64,000 nucleotides of DNA from Thermosulfurimonas marina (GCF_012317585.1 NZ_CP042909.1:1550001-1614000); one strand, 5' to 3'; counted from the first letter of the stretch, positions 1 to 10,339 are shown. Notes: a model not told the origin generated them from the sequence alone. Made by a program: numbers and translations.

Positions 1-540
1 ATGGGGCAGAAGATCGCAGACCGTAAGTACCGGATCACCCGGGGCCTCTCCGAGGACCACTTTTACCCGGGTCCCGTCCGGCTTGACCACTACCCCGTGG
101 AGGGCCAGCGGCCGGGCCACCCAGTGATACTTCTTGATCCCTCCGTAATAGTGGGTCTTGAAAAAGGCCATTTCCAGATCTTCATAGAGGGGGTGGAGCT
201 TGAGATCCAGACGGGGGCTGTCGATATGGGTGGCGATGAGGCGCACCCCATAATAAGGGGGCTTTTTTCCGGCCACCATGGCCGCCAAAGTCTTTTCCCG
301 AAAGACAGTAAAATAGCGGGCCGAGGGTTTTTCGGTGAAGCCCGCTTTCTTGAGGAGGGCGGCCATGGCCTCCACGCATTCCCTCTCGGTCTTGGCCAAA
401 GAGAGGAATTTGCGGTAGTCCTCCGCCAGCCTCTCGAGGGCCTTTTTATCCTTTTCCGCAAGCTGATCCCAGACCGGACGGGGGCGATAGGCTAACTTTT
501 CTTTCAGAGTCTTGAGTTCGTCCTTTTTGCGCCGGGCCAT
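1..540 (-). CDS. M18-family aminopeptidase, N-terminal part (cut by window edge)
   Basis: The first 180 codons of a gene whose 3' end lies outside the window. The protein contains a His-x-Asp-Ser-Pro motif at residues 105-109 (IATHIDSPRLD). This matches the first metal-ligand motif of M18 (aspartyl aminopeptidase type) metallopeptidases, which trim N-terminal residues from peptides in the cytoplasm using two metal ions. The ATG is preceded by a strong AAGGAGG at the right distance, which fixes the start. It is last of four minus-strand genes (HAD, rhomboid, ClpP-like protease, M18), so several proteolysis genes sit together. The remaining metal ligands are not visible, so family assignment rests on this motif and the flanking pattern. 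Confidence 0.75.
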   Translation of the reverse strand, partial: MARRKKDELKTLKEKLAYRPRPVWDQLAEKDKKALERLAEDYRKFLSLAKTERECVEAMAALLKKAGFTEKPSARYFTVFREKTLAAMVAGKKPPYYGVRLIATHIDSPRLDLKLHPLYEDLEMAFFKTHYYGGIKKYHWVARPLALHGVVVKPDGTRVKVVLGEAPGDPVLTVCDLLPH

Positions 541-601
541 GAGCACCTCCTTCGCCAGAATCCCTGCGGCAAAGTTAGCCCGGAGGTCCGTCTAGGTCAA
601 C

Positions 602-1468
602 TCAAAAAAGATGCCGCAAAAGATGGCTCATAGAGGCCCCATTTTGAGAGCCGGCCGGGGCCCTCCGCGGTGCCGGAGTGAACTCTACCGAAGGGGCTTG
701 ACGCACGGGTTGCGGAAAGAGACTCATTAATTGATAGATCTCGTGGGGCATGTCCGTGCGTACGGGAAGGCCCAGTTTGCGGGCCTCCTCAAAGGTGAGG
801 GGATAGTCGTGAGTCCAATGGCCCTGGGTGAGGAGTTCCGCCAGTTCGTCCACCTTTTCCGGAGGATACTTTCCGGAAAGAAGGTCTCGAAGGTTTTCTT
901 TCATTTGACGCAGGGCCTTTTCGGCCACATCGGCCAGAATCAGGGTCTGGTCCTCCACGTGCTCCCGGGGCTTTTCCCTTACGGCCCGCAGGATGGAGGC
1001 CGCAGGAAATTGTCCCAGCTGGGGGTCCACCGGCCCCAGGACCGCGTGCTCGTCCATGACGATCTCGTCGGCGGCCAGGGCAATGAGGGTCCCTCCGCTC
1101 ATGGCGTAATGGGGAATGAAGGCCGTGACCTTGGCCGGGTGTTTCTTTACCGCCCGGGCAATCTGGAGCGCCGCCAGCACCAGCCCCCCGGGGGTGTGGA
1201 GAATGAGATCGATGGGGACCTCGGGGTCTGTGAGATGAATGGCCCGGATCACCTGTTCGGAGTCGTTGATGTCGATGAAACGCATGATGGGAAAGCCGAG
1301 AAGACTCATGGTTTCCTGCCGATGGACCAGAAGGATGACCCGCGAGCCCCGGGCCTTCTCGATCCGGGAGATCATGCGCTGCCGGGCAGCCTCGAGCAAC
1401 CTCTGGCGGAGGACCGGCTGAAGGGCCGCCAGCATGAAAAAGAAGAAAAAAAGGTCAAATCCGCTCAT
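602..1468 (-). CDS. ClpP-like membrane serine protease (SDH_sah / DUF114 type)
   Basis: A 288-residue protein with one N-terminal hydrophobic segment (residues about 4-20, a run of Phe) followed by a ClpP/crotonase-fold domain. The oxyanion-type TPGG is at 92-95 and the nucleophile candidate is Ser124 in AMSGGT, followed by ADEIVMD and LGPVDPQ. These are hallmarks of the SDH_sah family, related to SppA and NfeD proteases. It is likely anchored in the inner membrane and cleaves membrane or unfolded substrates; the substrate is unknown. The start has AGGAGG just upstream. It lies 9 bases after the rhomboid gene, in the same direction, so the two proteases are probably co-transcribed. Confidence 0.85.
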   Translation of the reverse strand: MSGFDLFFFFFMLAALQPVLRQRLLEAARQRMISRIEKARGSRVILLVHRQETMSLLGFPIMRFIDINDSEQVIRAIHLTDPEVPIDLILHTPGGLVLAALQIARAVKKHPAKVTAFIPHYAMSGGTLIALAADEIVMDEHAVLGPVDPQLGQFPAASILRAVREKPREHVEDQTLILADVAEKALRQMKENLRDLLSGKYPPEKVDELAELLTQGHWTHDYPLTFEEARKLGLPVRTDMPHEIYQLMSLFPQPVRQAPSVEFTPAPRRAPAGSQNGASMSHLLRHLF

Positions 1469-1477
1469 AGAGGCCTC

Positions 1478-2224
1478 CTAACGGTTTAACCGATCAAAAT
1501 AGGAAACCACCGGTCCCCAGGGGACCTCTTCGTCTTTGAAATATCCACAGGAAGCCCTACAGAAGAGGCGATGGGTGAGGACTCCGGCCAGAAACCCTCC
1601 GGCATGAGCCCACCAGGCCACACCCCCTATCTCTCCTGGAAGGGCCAGAGAGAGGGTGCCGGAGAAGACCTGCAAGAGGTACCAGTAGCCCAGATAAAGG
1701 AGGGCCGGGACTTCAAAGAAGAAGGGAAAGAAAAAGACGGGGACCATGACAATGACCCGGGCGAAAGGGAACATGACGAAGTAGGCCCCCAGCACTCCAG
1801 AGATGGCCCCCGAGGCCCCAATGGTGGGGACGGTGGAGTCGGGGTGCATAAAAAGGTGGGTGAGAGCCGCCGCCAGCCCGCAGAGGAGATAAAAGAGGAG
1901 AAAACGCAGGTGGCCCATGCGGTCCTCCACGTTATCCCCGAAGATCCAGAGGGTCCACATGTTTCCTAGAAAATGTACCCAGCCTCCGTGAAGAAAGAGA
2001 TGGGTAAAAAGGGTGAGGAAGGCCCCGGGTGGAAAACCCTGGGCCGCAGCCCAATCGGGATGGGTGAAGCGGGCCGGGATGAGTCCTAGATACTGGAAAA
2101 GGAGTTCCCGGCTGTGATGGGGAAGAGATACCTCCAGGAAAAAGACCAGGCCGTTTACGGCGATAAGTCCCCAAGTTATGAGGGGGACCCGGCGACGAGG
2201 GAGGATATCCTGGATGGGGATCAT
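1478..2224 (-). CDS. Rhomboid family intramembrane serine protease
   Basis: A 248-residue polytopic membrane protein with the rhomboid catalytic dyad: Ser138 in GASGAISG and His207 in AHAGG on a later helix. The family motif HFLGNMWTL lies near residue 84-92. Rhomboids cleave transmembrane segments of other membrane proteins within the bilayer. The gene overlaps the upstream HAD gene by 4 bases (ATGA type), so translation is coupled. A cytoplasmic tail of about 25 residues follows the last helix. Family membership is clear; the substrate is not. Confidence 0.92.
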   Translation of the reverse strand: MIPIQDILPRRRVPLITWGLIAVNGLVFFLEVSLPHHSRELLFQYLGLIPARFTHPDWAAAQGFPPGAFLTLFTHLFLHGGWVHFLGNMWTLWIFGDNVEDRMGHLRFLLFYLLCGLAAALTHLFMHPDSTVPTIGASGAISGVLGAYFVMFPFARVIVMVPVFFFPFFFEVPALLYLGYWYLLQVFSGTLSLALPGEIGGVAWWAHAGGFLAGVLTHRLFCRASCGYFKDEEVPWGPVVSYFDRLNR

Positions 2225-3228
2225 CCTAAGGCCCCTATGGCTTTCCCTCGTACCCCTTTGCGAAAGGCCTCGCTGCGGGAGACCAGGTCTTTTCCGGCCT
2301 CGGCCACCAGGCCCAATTCGTAGTCTTTGGCCTCCTTGCGGGCCAAGGCGATCAGCCCCTCTTTCCCTTTTTCGATAAAGGCCTTGGCTAGTTCCGCCTC
2401 CGGGGTGGCCCTTTCGGAAAGGACGTAAAATTCTGCCACCCGCAGGGCGTAACGATTGGCGTTAAAGGCCACGGCCCCTCCTCCGCCCTCCCGCGCGAGC
2501 TCCAAGGCTTCCACATCGGTAATGCTGTCTCCTATATAGAGGGCCTCTGAAGGAGAGAATCCGGTCTCCGAGAGGGCGGTCTCCAGGGCCCGGGCCTTTT
2601 CCTTTCCGCCCACCGGATTGACCTCCTCCAGGAAACGCCCGGCTTCCATTTCCGGAAGCTTCCGCCAGAAGATCTCCTCCAGGACCTCCACCGCCCGCTG
2701 GCTTTCGGGAGGAAGGTCCTCAAACCCTCGGGCCCCTTCCGGGATTTCGATCAGAGGAAGTTCCAGGATCTTTTCGGCCCATTCTCGGAGAAGACGGGCC
2801 TCGGCCTCCGGGATTTTCACCGCTTCAAAGTCCACCTCCGTGCAGAAGACTCGCTCCAAGGGGAAACCGGAAACTTCACCGAGAGCTTCGAGATAAGGCC
2901 GATAGCTGGTACTGATGATAAAGGTGGGAAGAAGTTGGTTGAGGAACTTAAGGGTTTCCGCGGCCCCGGGCAGCACCCGCAGGGTCTTCCGGGAGAACTC
3001 CCGCAGGGCCCGATTGGTAGCCCCGTAGGCCTTAAGAAAGGGAAGGATGAGTTTCAGGGTGTCTCCGGCCTTGTAGCCCGGGCGACGCTCCACATCCGCC
3101 AGATAGTCGTCATAGCGGGAGATCCGGGCGAAGAACTCCCCACCCTGCGGAAGGAGGGCCGCGGTAAATTCGTAGGCGTTGTCGTTCAAAGTTACTGGAC
3201 CTTCGCAATCCAGGGCCAAAAGCGGCAT
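2221..3228 (-). CDS. HAD-superfamily protein, resembling EhaR-type phosphatases
   Basis: A 335-residue cytoplasmic protein. Motif I at the N-terminus reads LALDCEGP, so the usual DxD is D7-x-E9. Motif IV reads YIGDSITDVEAL, the standard GDSxxD of HAD hydrolases. A helical cap fills the middle (about residues 60-230). The start LALDCEGPVTLNDNAYE resembles proteins annotated as energy-converting hydrogenase A subunit R, but no hydrogenase genes are nearby, so that name should not be taken as function. It heads the minus-strand protease operon. The Asp-to-Glu change in motif I may alter or weaken phosphatase chemistry. The physiological substrate is unknown. Confidence 0.65.
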   Translation of the reverse strand: MPLLALDCEGPVTLNDNAYEFTAALLPQGGEFFARISRYDDYLADVERRPGYKAGDTLKLILPFLKAYGATNRALREFSRKTLRVLPGAAETLKFLNQLLPTFIISTSYRPYLEALGEVSGFPLERVFCTEVDFEAVKIPEAEARLLREWAEKILELPLIEIPEGARGFEDLPPESQRAVEVLEEIFWRKLPEMEAGRFLEEVNPVGGKEKARALETALSETGFSPSEALYIGDSITDVEALELAREGGGGAVAFNANRYALRVAEFYVLSERATPEAELAKAFIEKGKEGLIALARKEAKDYELGLVAEAGKDLVSRSEAFRKGVRGKAIGALG

Positions 3229-3299
3229 GACCTCCCCTTTCTTTCCTCTGGGAAAGTGTTAAATTTATTTTTACCACAAAGACTGGTACGGGAAAAGCC

Positions 3300-3668
3300 A
3301 TGCCCCTTTACGAATTCCGCTGCGAGATCTGTGGAGAGGTCTTTGAACGTTTGATGAAGATAGGCGAAGACTTTCCTCCCTGTCCCCGTTGCGGGGAGAC
3401 CCGGGTCATGAAACTGCCCTCCCTTTTTGGTTTTCAGGACGCCTCCGGCTTCCGCAGCGAGAGGGAAAGAGCCGTCCTCAAACGGGCTCGGGATTATCTT
3501 ATTGACGGAAAGGTCCGGGATGCCCGGCGTTTTCTCTCTATGGCCAAGGAATATGTGAAAACCGATGCTGTAAAGCGCCTCCATGAGGCCCTTTCCGAAA
3601 GAAAGCCGCTAAAAGGAGGCTATGTTTCTCGAACGGAGTTGGTGATCACCAAGAAGAAAGAAAAGTGA
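3300..3668 (+). CDS. FmdB-family zinc-ribbon protein
   Basis: A 122-residue protein that begins with MPLYEFRCEICGEVFE and carries a second CPRC. Cys8, Cys11, Cys28 and Cys31 form one zinc ribbon, the defining feature of FmdB/CxxC_CXXC_SSSS regulatory proteins. The rest is basic and helical (residues 55-122), longer than many family members. Its job is unknown; some relatives regulate amide-utilisation genes. It is the first gene of a long plus-strand run ending in guaA, and the next coding region starts just after its stop. Confidence 0.8.
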   Translation: MPLYEFRCEICGEVFERLMKIGEDFPPCPRCGETRVMKLPSLFGFQDASGFRSERERAVLKRARDYLIDGKVRDARRFLSMAKEYVKTDAVKRLHEALSERKPLKGGYVSRTELVITKKKEK

Positions 3669-3682
3669 CCAGGAGAGAAAGG

Positions 3683-3952
3683 ATGGACGAAAAGAAATGT
3701 GACTGGCTGCCTCCGGTAACCTTCAGCACCTTTATTCTTTCCCTTAACGCCACGGCCCTCATCCATCTGGGGGAGATTCCCCATCCGGAGACCAACCGCA
3801 AGGAGGTCAACCTTACCCTGGCCAAGCATACCATTGACACCCTGGATATGCTCAAGGAAAAGACTCGGGGGAACCTTTCGCCGGATGAGGAGCGGCTTCT
3901 CGAAAGTATCCTCTACGAGCTCCGCTTGCGCTTCATCAAGCTTACCCGATGA
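3683..3952 (+). CDS. DUF1844 family small protein
   Basis: An 89-residue protein with the DUF1844 signature: an N-terminal WLPPVTFSTFILSLNATAL, then a predicted helical hairpin including NLTLAKHTIDTLDMLKEKT and the tail LLESILYELRLRF. No function is established for the family. The ATG at 3683 is chosen because AGGAGAGA sits 4-11 bases upstream. An in-frame GTG at 3665 overlapping the previous stop would add six residues. The stop overlaps the ispE start by 4 bases (ATGA), indicating translational coupling. Confidence 0.82.
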   Translation: MDEKKCDWLPPVTFSTFILSLNATALIHLGEIPHPETNRKEVNLTLAKHTIDTLDMLKEKTRGNLSPDEERLLESILYELRLRFIKLTR

Positions 3953-4794
3953 AGCTTTTGGCCCCGGCCAAGCTCAATCTCTTTCTCCGGATCCTGGGCC
4001 GCCGTCCAGACGGCTATCATGATCTGCAGACCCTCTTCCAGAAGATCACCCTCTTTGACGAGGTAGAGCTTTTTAAGGCTACGGGGATAGCCTTGGAGGT
4101 GGAGGGAGAGGCCCCGGGGGGCCGGGAGAACCTCTGCTTTCGGGCGGCGGAACTCTTTTTCCGCGAGGCGGCGGTAGAGGGCGGGGTCTTTATTCGCCTT
4201 CGCAAGCGCATTCCCCCGGGAACGGGCCTTGGCGGGGCCTCCAGCGATGCCGCAGCCGTCCTGCAGGGGCTCTCCCGACTTTACCCCGGCCATCTTTCCC
4301 CGGAGGCCCTTTACCGGATGGGGGTGCGCCTCGGGGCCGACGTGCCCTTTTTTCTTTCCCCCTACGCCACAGCCCTGGGGGAGGGGCTGGGGGAGAGGCT
4401 TACCCCCTGGCCCACCCCTCACGCCTGGTACGTGGTGGCGGTGCCCTCCTTCCGGGTCTCCACGGCCTGGGCTTATGCCCAATTGAAATTGACAAAAAGG
4501 AAAAGGCCGCTTAATTATGCCCCGGAAAATTTTTACTGGGAGAGCCTGGTGAACGATTTCGAGGCCCTCATTTTTGAGGCCTACCCGGAGGCGGCCGAAC
4601 TGGCCGAGGCTCTTAAGGCCGCGGGGGCCCTGGCTGCGCACCTTACCGGAAGCGGCTCGGCCCTTTTCGGGGCCTTTCGGGAAAGGGCCGAGGCTGAGCG
4701 GGCGGTGGAAAAACTGGCGCAAAGATTCCCCGAGGCCCGCTTTTTCGTGGTCACCAACCTTAAGGAGGGAGACCCATGTTCATCAATCACCTGA
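3949..4794 (+). CDS. ispE: 4-diphosphocytidyl-2-C-methyl-D-erythritol kinase
   Basis: A 281-residue GHMP kinase. The N-terminus [23 protein letters not shown] and the ATP-binding glycine-rich loop [15 protein letters not shown] are diagnostic of IspE, which phosphorylates CDP-ME in the non-mevalonate isoprenoid pathway. A later GSGSALFG motif completes the GHMP fold. The length is normal. It overlaps the start of prs by 19 bases, an arrangement (ispE-prs-rplY-pth) common in bacteria, which supports the call. The substrate is cytosolic and the product feeds IspF, which is not in this window. Confidence 0.96.
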   Translation: MKLLAPAKLNLFLRILGRRPDGYHDLQTLFQKITLFDEVELFKATGIALEVEGEAPGGRENLCFRAAELFFREAAVEGGVFIRLRKRIPPGTGLGGASSDAAAVLQGLSRLYPGHLSPEALYRMGVRLGADVPFFLSPYATALGEGLGERLTPWPTPHAWYVVAVPSFRVSTAWAYAQLKLTKRKRPLNYAPENFYWESLVNDFEALIFEAYPEAAELAEALKAAGALAAHLTGSGSALFGAFRERAEAERAVEKLAQRFPEARFFVVTNLKEGDPCSSIT

Positions 4795-5723
4795 AGATCT
4801 TTAGCGGCACGGCCAATCCGGAGCTGGCCCGCAAGATCTGTGAGTACCTGGCCGTTCCTTTGGGACTGATGGAGATCAAAAGGTTTAGTGACGGAGAGAT
4901 CTTTGTGGAGATCAAAGAAAATGTCCGGGGAGCGGATGTCTTTGTGGTCCAGCCCACCTGTACCCCGGTTAACGAACACCTCATGGAACTCCTCATTATC
5001 ATCGACGCCCTACGCCGGGCCTCCGCCCGACGGATTACCGCGGTAGTTCCTTACTATGGCTATGCCCGGCAGGATCGGAAGACCGCCCCGCGCACCCCTA
5101 TTTCCGCCAAGCTGGTGGCCAATCTTATCACGGTAGCCGGGGCCCGACGGGTGCTGACCATGGACCTCCATGCCGGACAAATCCAGGGCTTTTTCGATAT
5201 CCCGGTAGACCATCTCTTTGCCGCTCCGGTCCTTCTGGAATACCTTCGGGAGCACTTCCGGGACGAAGATCTGGTCATCGTCTCTCCGGATGCCGGTGGG
5301 GTGGAACGGGCCCGGGCCTATGCCAAGCGTCTGGATGCGGGGATCGCCATCGTGGACAAACGCCGTCCCGGACCCAATCAGAGCGAGGTCATGCACGTGG
5401 TGGGCGAGGTGAAGGGCAAGGTGGCCATTATCCTGGACGACATGGTGGACACTGCAGGCACCATGTGTAAAGCCGCCGAGGCCATAAAGGAGCGGGGGGC
5501 CAAGGAGGTCCACGGGATGGCCACCCATCCCGTGCTTTCGGGACCGGCGGTGGAGCGCATTGAAAAATCGGCCCTCAAGTCCCTGGTGGTCACCGACACC
5601 ATCCCCTTGCGGGAAGAGGCCAAAAAGGTTAAAAAGATCAAGGTTCTTTCGGTGGCCAAGCTCCTGGGCGAGGCCATTCGCCGCATCCATGCGGATGATT
5701 CCGTAAGTTCGCTTTTTGTCTAA
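4776..5723 (+). CDS. prs: Ribose-phosphate pyrophosphokinase
   Basis: A 315-residue enzyme that makes PRPP from ribose 5-phosphate and ATP for purine, pyrimidine, histidine and NAD synthesis. The N-terminus [15 protein letters not shown], the [10 protein letters not shown] segment, [13 protein letters not shown] and the PRPP-binding loop [12 protein letters not shown] are all present, and the length is typical of class I enzymes. It begins inside the end of ispE. Downstream hisHF and guaA in this window draw on PRPP-derived pathways, but they are separate units. Confidence 0.98.
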   Translation: MFINHLKIFSGTANPELARKICEYLAVPLGLMEIKRFSDGEIFVEIKENVRGADVFVVQPTCTPVNEHLMELLIIIDALRRASARRITAVVPYYGYARQDRKTAPRTPISAKLVANLITVAGARRVLTMDLHAGQIQGFFDIPVDHLFAAPVLLEYLREHFRDEDLVIVSPDAGGVERARAYAKRLDAGIAIVDKRRPGPNQSEVMHVVGEVKGKVAIILDDMVDTAGTMCKAAEAIKERGAKEVHGMATHPVLSGPAVERIEKSALKSLVVTDTIPLREEAKKVKKIKVLSVAKLLGEAIRRIHADDSVSSLFV

Positions 5724-5744
5724 TACGGGAGGAGGTTTTGAGCC

Positions 5745-6356
5745 ATGAGACAGGTGCCCTTTACCGCGGAATATCGTGCCCGCACCGGAAAGGAAGTGGC
5801 CAAGAAATTGCGCAAACAGGGCCTGGTTCCGGCCATCCTCTACGGGCCCCAGACCGACCCCTTACCCCTTACGGTCAAACTAAGCGAGCTCAAACGGGTT
5901 CTTCAGCGTCACCGGGGCGAACAGCTGATCTTCAATCTTACGGTGGAGAAGAACGGAGAAAGGGAACAGCACCTGGCCCTGATCAAGGAGCTCCAATATC
6001 ATCCGGTGACCGACGAGATCCTTCACGCGGATTTTTACGAAATCCGTATGGATCGGCCGGTGGAGGTGGATGTCCCGGTGGAGATTACCGGAAAGGCCAA
6101 GGGGGTGCAGAAAGGGGGTCTGCTGGAGATCATCATGCACGAGATTACGGTCTCCTGTTTGCCGGACCGCATTCCGGACCGGATCGTGATCGATGTTTCG
6201 GAGCTGGACCTCGGGGATACCCTCCACGTGCGCGATCTTACTCCCCCGGAGGGGGTAAAGTTTGCCGAGGATCCGGACGAGCCGGTGGTCACGGTGGTAG
6301 AGGTGGAGGCCGAAGCCGAAGAGACCGCCGAGGAGGAGACCGGAGAATCTGCCTAA
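5745..6356 (+). CDS. rplY: Large ribosomal subunit protein bL25 (CTC form)
   Basis: A 203-residue protein with an L25 domain at 1-95 (5S rRNA-binding, VPAILYGP motif) followed by the C-terminal TL5/CTC beta domain. This is the long form found in thermophiles and many deep-branching bacteria rather than the 94-residue E. coli form. The acidic tail (EAEAEETAEEETGE) is common in this subgroup. The start is preceded by GGGAGGAGG. The gene lies between prs and pth, the canonical order. Confidence 0.95.
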   Translation: MRQVPFTAEYRARTGKEVAKKLRKQGLVPAILYGPQTDPLPLTVKLSELKRVLQRHRGEQLIFNLTVEKNGEREQHLALIKELQYHPVTDEILHADFYEIRMDRPVEVDVPVEITGKAKGVQKGGLLEIIMHEITVSCLPDRIPDRIVIDVSELDLGDTLHVRDLTPPEGVKFAEDPDEPVVTVVEVEAEAEETAEEETGESA

Positions 6357-6362
6357 GGGGAC

Positions 6363-6968
6363 ATGTGGCTTTATGCGGGGCTGGGGAATCCCGGCCCGAA
6401 GTATGCCCGCACCCGTCACAACCTGGGCTGGATAGTCCTGGAGGCCCTGGCCGAGGAGCTGGGACTTTCCTGGAGGGAGGTCCCGGCCCTTAAGGCCCTG
6501 GTAGGGGAATGGCCCGGTCGGGCCTGGCTTCTTCTTCCTCTTACTTACATGAATCTTTCCGGAGAGGCTGTGGCTCCAGCCCTGGAGCATTTCGCTATTC
6601 CGCGGGAAAGACTCTTGGTGATCCACGACGATCTGGATCTACCCCTCGGGCGTATCAAATTTGCCCCCAAGGGAGGGGCTGGGGGCCATCGGGGGGTTCT
6701 TTCGGTGATCTCCGCGGTGGGCAGCGAGGAGTTCCCGCGTCTCAAGCTCGGGATCGGTCGTCCCCCGGCCGGGGTTCCGGTGCGGGATTATGTACTTTCG
6801 GAGTTTGAGCCGGAGGAATGGGCCCGGGTGGAGAGAATGGTTCATCTTGCCCTGGCAGCTCTCAAAGATCTTCCGGAAAAAGGCCTTCTCAAGGTCATGA
6901 GTCTTTACAATCGCCGGGAAGCCCCCCAAAATAAAAAAGGGCCTCAAGGCGTAGGAGAGTTCCTATGA
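6363..6968 (+). CDS. pth: Peptidyl-tRNA hydrolase
   Basis: A 201-residue enzyme that releases peptides from peptidyl-tRNA dropped by the ribosome. It shows the family N-terminus GLGNPGPKYARTRHNLGW with the catalytic His in TRHN, the Asn in YMNLSGE and the HDDLDLPLG motif. The length is normal. It starts 6 bases after rplY and its stop overlaps the next gene by 4 bases. Confidence 0.97.
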   Translation: MWLYAGLGNPGPKYARTRHNLGWIVLEALAEELGLSWREVPALKALVGEWPGRAWLLLPLTYMNLSGEAVAPALEHFAIPRERLLVIHDDLDLPLGRIKFAPKGGAGGHRGVLSVISAVGSEEFPRLKLGIGRPPAGVPVRDYVLSEFEPEEWARVERMVHLALAALKDLPEKGLLKVMSLYNRREAPQNKKGPQGVGEFL

Positions 6969-7453
6969 ACCCCAGAAGAAAGGGAAGATCTCGTCTAGAC
7001 ATCTGGTTTCAGGACACCTTTCTTAAGGCCGAGCGCGTGCTTTACATCCTGGTGGCCGTGGGCCTGATCCTGGCCACCCTGGAGGTGATCTACGACGGCT
7101 ACCACGCCCTCCTTCAGGCCTTCGCTTATGAAGATTTCGCCCTGGGGGTCCTCAAAGTCATCGACCGTTTTCTCATTGCCCTCATGTTTCTGGAGATCCT
7201 CTACACAGTGCAGATTGTCTTTGGGGAGGAGTACCACCTCCAGTGCGTGGAGCCCTTTCTTATGGTGGCCATCATCGCCCTGGTGCGGAGGCTCCTTATT
7301 CTCTCCTTTGAGATCTCTCACGGGGCGGTGGGTCCGGGAAAGGTCAAACTCTATTTGGTGGAAATGGCCCTGGTGGGGGTCCTCATCCTGGCCCTGGTGG
7401 GGGCGGTGATGATGCTCAGGAGACGTCGGAGGGAGAGAAAAGATGCGTCCTGA
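6965..7453 (+). CDS. PsiE-like (phosphate-starvation-inducible E) membrane protein
   Basis: A 162-residue inner-membrane protein with four predicted hydrophobic helices (about residues 24-43, 64-82, 92-108 and 128-149) and a basic tail (RRRRRERK). The segment [39 protein letters not shown] matches the pattern of the PsiE family, whose function is poorly known. It overlaps both neighbours: pth by 4 bases and guaA by 11 bases. That places an uncharacterised membrane protein translationally between pth and guaA. I see no sign of phosphate regulation. Confidence 0.75.
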   Translation: MNPRRKGRSRLDIWFQDTFLKAERVLYILVAVGLILATLEVIYDGYHALLQAFAYEDFALGVLKVIDRFLIALMFLEILYTVQIVFGEEYHLQCVEPFLMVAIIALVRRLLILSFEISHGAVGPGKVKLYLVEMALVGVLILALVGAVMMLRRRRRERKDAS

Positions 7454-8990
7454 AGAAGCCATTCTGGTCCTGGATTTCGGCTCCCAGACCACCCAGCTTA
7501 TCGCCCGCCGGGTGCGGGAGCTCAAGGTCTACAGTGAAATCAAGCCCTGCACGGCCTCGGTTGAGGAGATCCGGGCCTTCGCCCCTAAGGGGATCATCCT
7601 TTCCGGAGGTCCTTCAAGCGTCTACGACCAGGGAGCGCCCACCGTGTCTCCGGAAATCTTCGATCTCGGGGTTCCGATCCTGGGGATCTGCTACGGTATG
7701 CAACTTATGGCCCACCTCCTCGGAGGCCGGGTAGAGCGGAGTCTCAAGCGAGAATACGGACCGGCGCAACTCCGGATCCTCTCTACGGAAGACCTCTTTT
7801 ATGGATTGGACCCTGGACGTACCTATCGGGTCTGGATGAGCCACGGGGACCGCCTTGAGGAGCTCCCTCCGGGCTTTGTGTCCCTTGCCGAAAGTGAAAA
7901 CTCCCCTTATGCGGCCATGCGTCATACCCAAAAACCCCTCTTTGGGGTGCAGTTCCATCCTGAGGTGGCCCATACGGAGATCGGCCGGGAGGTGCTAGCC
8001 AATTTTGTCCTGCGCATCTGCGGCTGTTCTCCCACCTGGACTATGGAATCCTTTATTGAGAGTGCCGTGCGGGAGATCCGGGAGAAGGTAGGGCCGGAGG
8101 AGCGGGTAGTCTGCGCCCTTTCCGGGGGTATCGATTCTACGGTCACCGCCCTCCTGGTCCATCGGGCCATTGGAGAGCGCCTGGTCCCCATCTTTGTAAA
8201 CAATGGTGTCTTGCGCAAGAACGAGCCGGAAGAGGTCCTGGAACTTATGGGCTCCTTGGGGCTTAAGGTGCGCTATGTAGATGCCTCGCAGAAATTCCTG
8301 GAGAGATTGCGGGGGGTGACCGATCCGGAGGAAAAGCGGCGGATTATCGGCCACACTTTTATCGAGGTCTTTGAGGAGGAGGCCCGCAAGATCGGAAATG
8401 TGCGCTGGCTGGCTCAAGGGACTCTTTATCCGGACGTCATTGAGAGCGTTTCTTTCAAGGGGCCTTCGGCCACCATCAAGACCCATCACAATGTGGGCGG
8501 ACTTCCCGAACGAATGCAGCTCAAGCTTCTTGAGCCCCTGCGGGAGCTTTTCAAGGATGAGGTGCGGGAGATTGCCCGGGAACTGGGGCTTCCCCAAAAG
8601 GTGGTCTGGCGCCAGCCCTTTCCCGGTCCGGGGCTGGCCATCCGCATCCTTGGGGAGGTCACCGAGGAGAGGCTTGCCATCCTCCGGGAGGCCGACGCCA
8701 TTGTCACCGAAGAGATGCTGGAAAGCGGCTGGTATTACAAGGTGTGGCAGAGCTTTGCCGTCCTGGTACCGGTAAAAACGGTGGGGGTCATGGGCGACTA
8801 TCGAACCTATGAGTATGTAGTGGCCATCCGGTGTGTGGAAAGTCAGGATGCCATGACCGCCGACTGGGTCCGGCTCCCTTATGACCTTCTGGCCCGCCTT
8901 TCCAACCGCATTATCAACGAGGTCCAGGGGGTAAACCGGGTAGTTTACGATATCTCTTCCAAGCCTCCGGCCACTATCGAATGGGAATAG
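7443..8990 (+). CDS. guaA: GMP synthase (glutamine-hydrolysing)
   Basis: A 515-residue two-domain enzyme converting XMP to GMP with glutamine and ATP. The N-terminal amidotransferase has the nucleophile Cys83 in GICYGMQ and the His-Glu pair in QFHPEVAHT. The C-terminal ATP pyrophosphatase has the PP-loop [10 protein letters not shown] near residue 220, followed by the dimerisation domain ending KPPATIEWE, the standard terminus. The start overlaps the preceding gene. A promoter for tRNA-Ala begins directly after the stop codon. Confidence 0.98.
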   Translation: MRPEEAILVLDFGSQTTQLIARRVRELKVYSEIKPCTASVEEIRAFAPKGIILSGGPSSVYDQGAPTVSPEIFDLGVPILGICYGMQLMAHLLGGRVERSLKREYGPAQLRILSTEDLFYGLDPGRTYRVWMSHGDRLEELPPGFVSLAESENSPYAAMRHTQKPLFGVQFHPEVAHTEIGREVLANFVLRICGCSPTWTMESFIESAVREIREKVGPEERVVCALSGGIDSTVTALLVHRAIGERLVPIFVNNGVLRKNEPEEVLELMGSLGLKVRYVDASQKFLERLRGVTDPEEKRRIIGHTFIEVFEEEARKIGNVRWLAQGTLYPDVIESVSFKGPSATIKTHHNVGGLPERMQLKLLEPLRELFKDEVREIARELGLPQKVVWRQPFPGPGLAIRILGEVTEERLAILREADAIVTEEMLESGWYYKVWQSFAVLVPVKTVGVMGDYRTYEYVVAIRCVESQDAMTADWVRLPYDLLARLSNRIINEVQGVNRVVYDISSKPPATIEWE

Positions 8991-8993
8991 CGC

Positions 8994-9021
8994 TTGACAG
9001 GGGGAAAGGGGCCGGTTAACT
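8994..9021 (+). promoter_or_regulatory. Sigma70-type promoter for tRNA-Ala
   Basis: TTGACA at 8994-8999, a 16-base spacer, then TTAACT at 9016-9021, 11 bases before the tRNA. It starts 3 bases after the guaA stop. The -35 is a perfect consensus match. Confidence 0.7.
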
Positions 9022-9032
9022 TTGAAACGCGT

Positions 9033-9108
9033 GGGGCCGTAGCTCAGATGGGAGAGCGCGTGAATGGCATTCACGAGGTCGTGGGTTCAAGTCCCACCGG
9101 CTCCACCA
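9033..9108 (+). tRNA. tRNA-Ala (anticodon GGC)
   Basis: A full cloverleaf with acceptor GGGGCCG/CGGCTCC (one G-T pair), a D arm beginning AGCTC, anticodon stem CGTGA/TCACG with loop ATGGCAT (anticodon GGC), T arm GTGGG/CCCAC and loop TTCAAGT. The discriminator is A and the CCA end is encoded (9106-9108). It decodes GCC/GCU alanine codons. Confidence 0.97.
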
Positions 9109-9161
9109 GTCCTCGATGTCCTCTTTTATAGCCCAAAGGCAGATCTGGCCCGGATTTTCTT

Positions 9162-10232
<1,071 letters not shown>

Positions 10233-10245
10233 TTTGGGATCAATT

Positions 10246-10339
10246 GCCCGGGAGAGGGGGCTGGTGCTCCCCCGGGGCTGCAAACCCCGTGGGCCCCCGG
10301 AGAGAGGGGTGCTGACTGGTTCGATTCCAGCCCCGGCCT
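10246..10339 (+). tRNA. tRNA-Sec-shaped RNA with Cys anticodon GCA (unusual minor tRNA-Cys, tRNA-ReC-like)
   Basis: The element has a six-pair D stem (10256-10261 with 10266-10271) closed by a four-base loop TGGT, which is a hallmark of tRNA-Sec rather than ordinary tRNA. The anticodon arm is CGGGG/CCCCG with loop CTGCAAA, giving anticodon GCA (10280-10282). A long variable arm (about 10290-10315) pairs GCCCC with GGGGT. The T stem has only four pairs (CTGG/CCAG) with loop TTCGATT. The acceptor pairs 10246-10252 with 10332-10338, with a C-C mismatch at the second pair and an extra A at 10253 that may be bulged, giving an 8/4-like layout. The base after the acceptor is T, which fits Cys identity (U73). 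No CCA is encoded, unlike the three ordinary tRNAs in this window. It could be a functional nonstandard Cys tRNA or a decaying selC relative. Confidence 0.68.

Noticed and set aside
1-495. 164-codon plus-strand open frame at the left edge
   Set aside because: It is antisense to the M18 aminopeptidase, which has a metal-site motif and strong ribosome-binding site.
10246-10339. Calling the tRNA-like element a normal selC (tRNA-Sec)
   Set aside because: The anticodon is GCA, not TCA, and the discriminator appears to be T rather than G.
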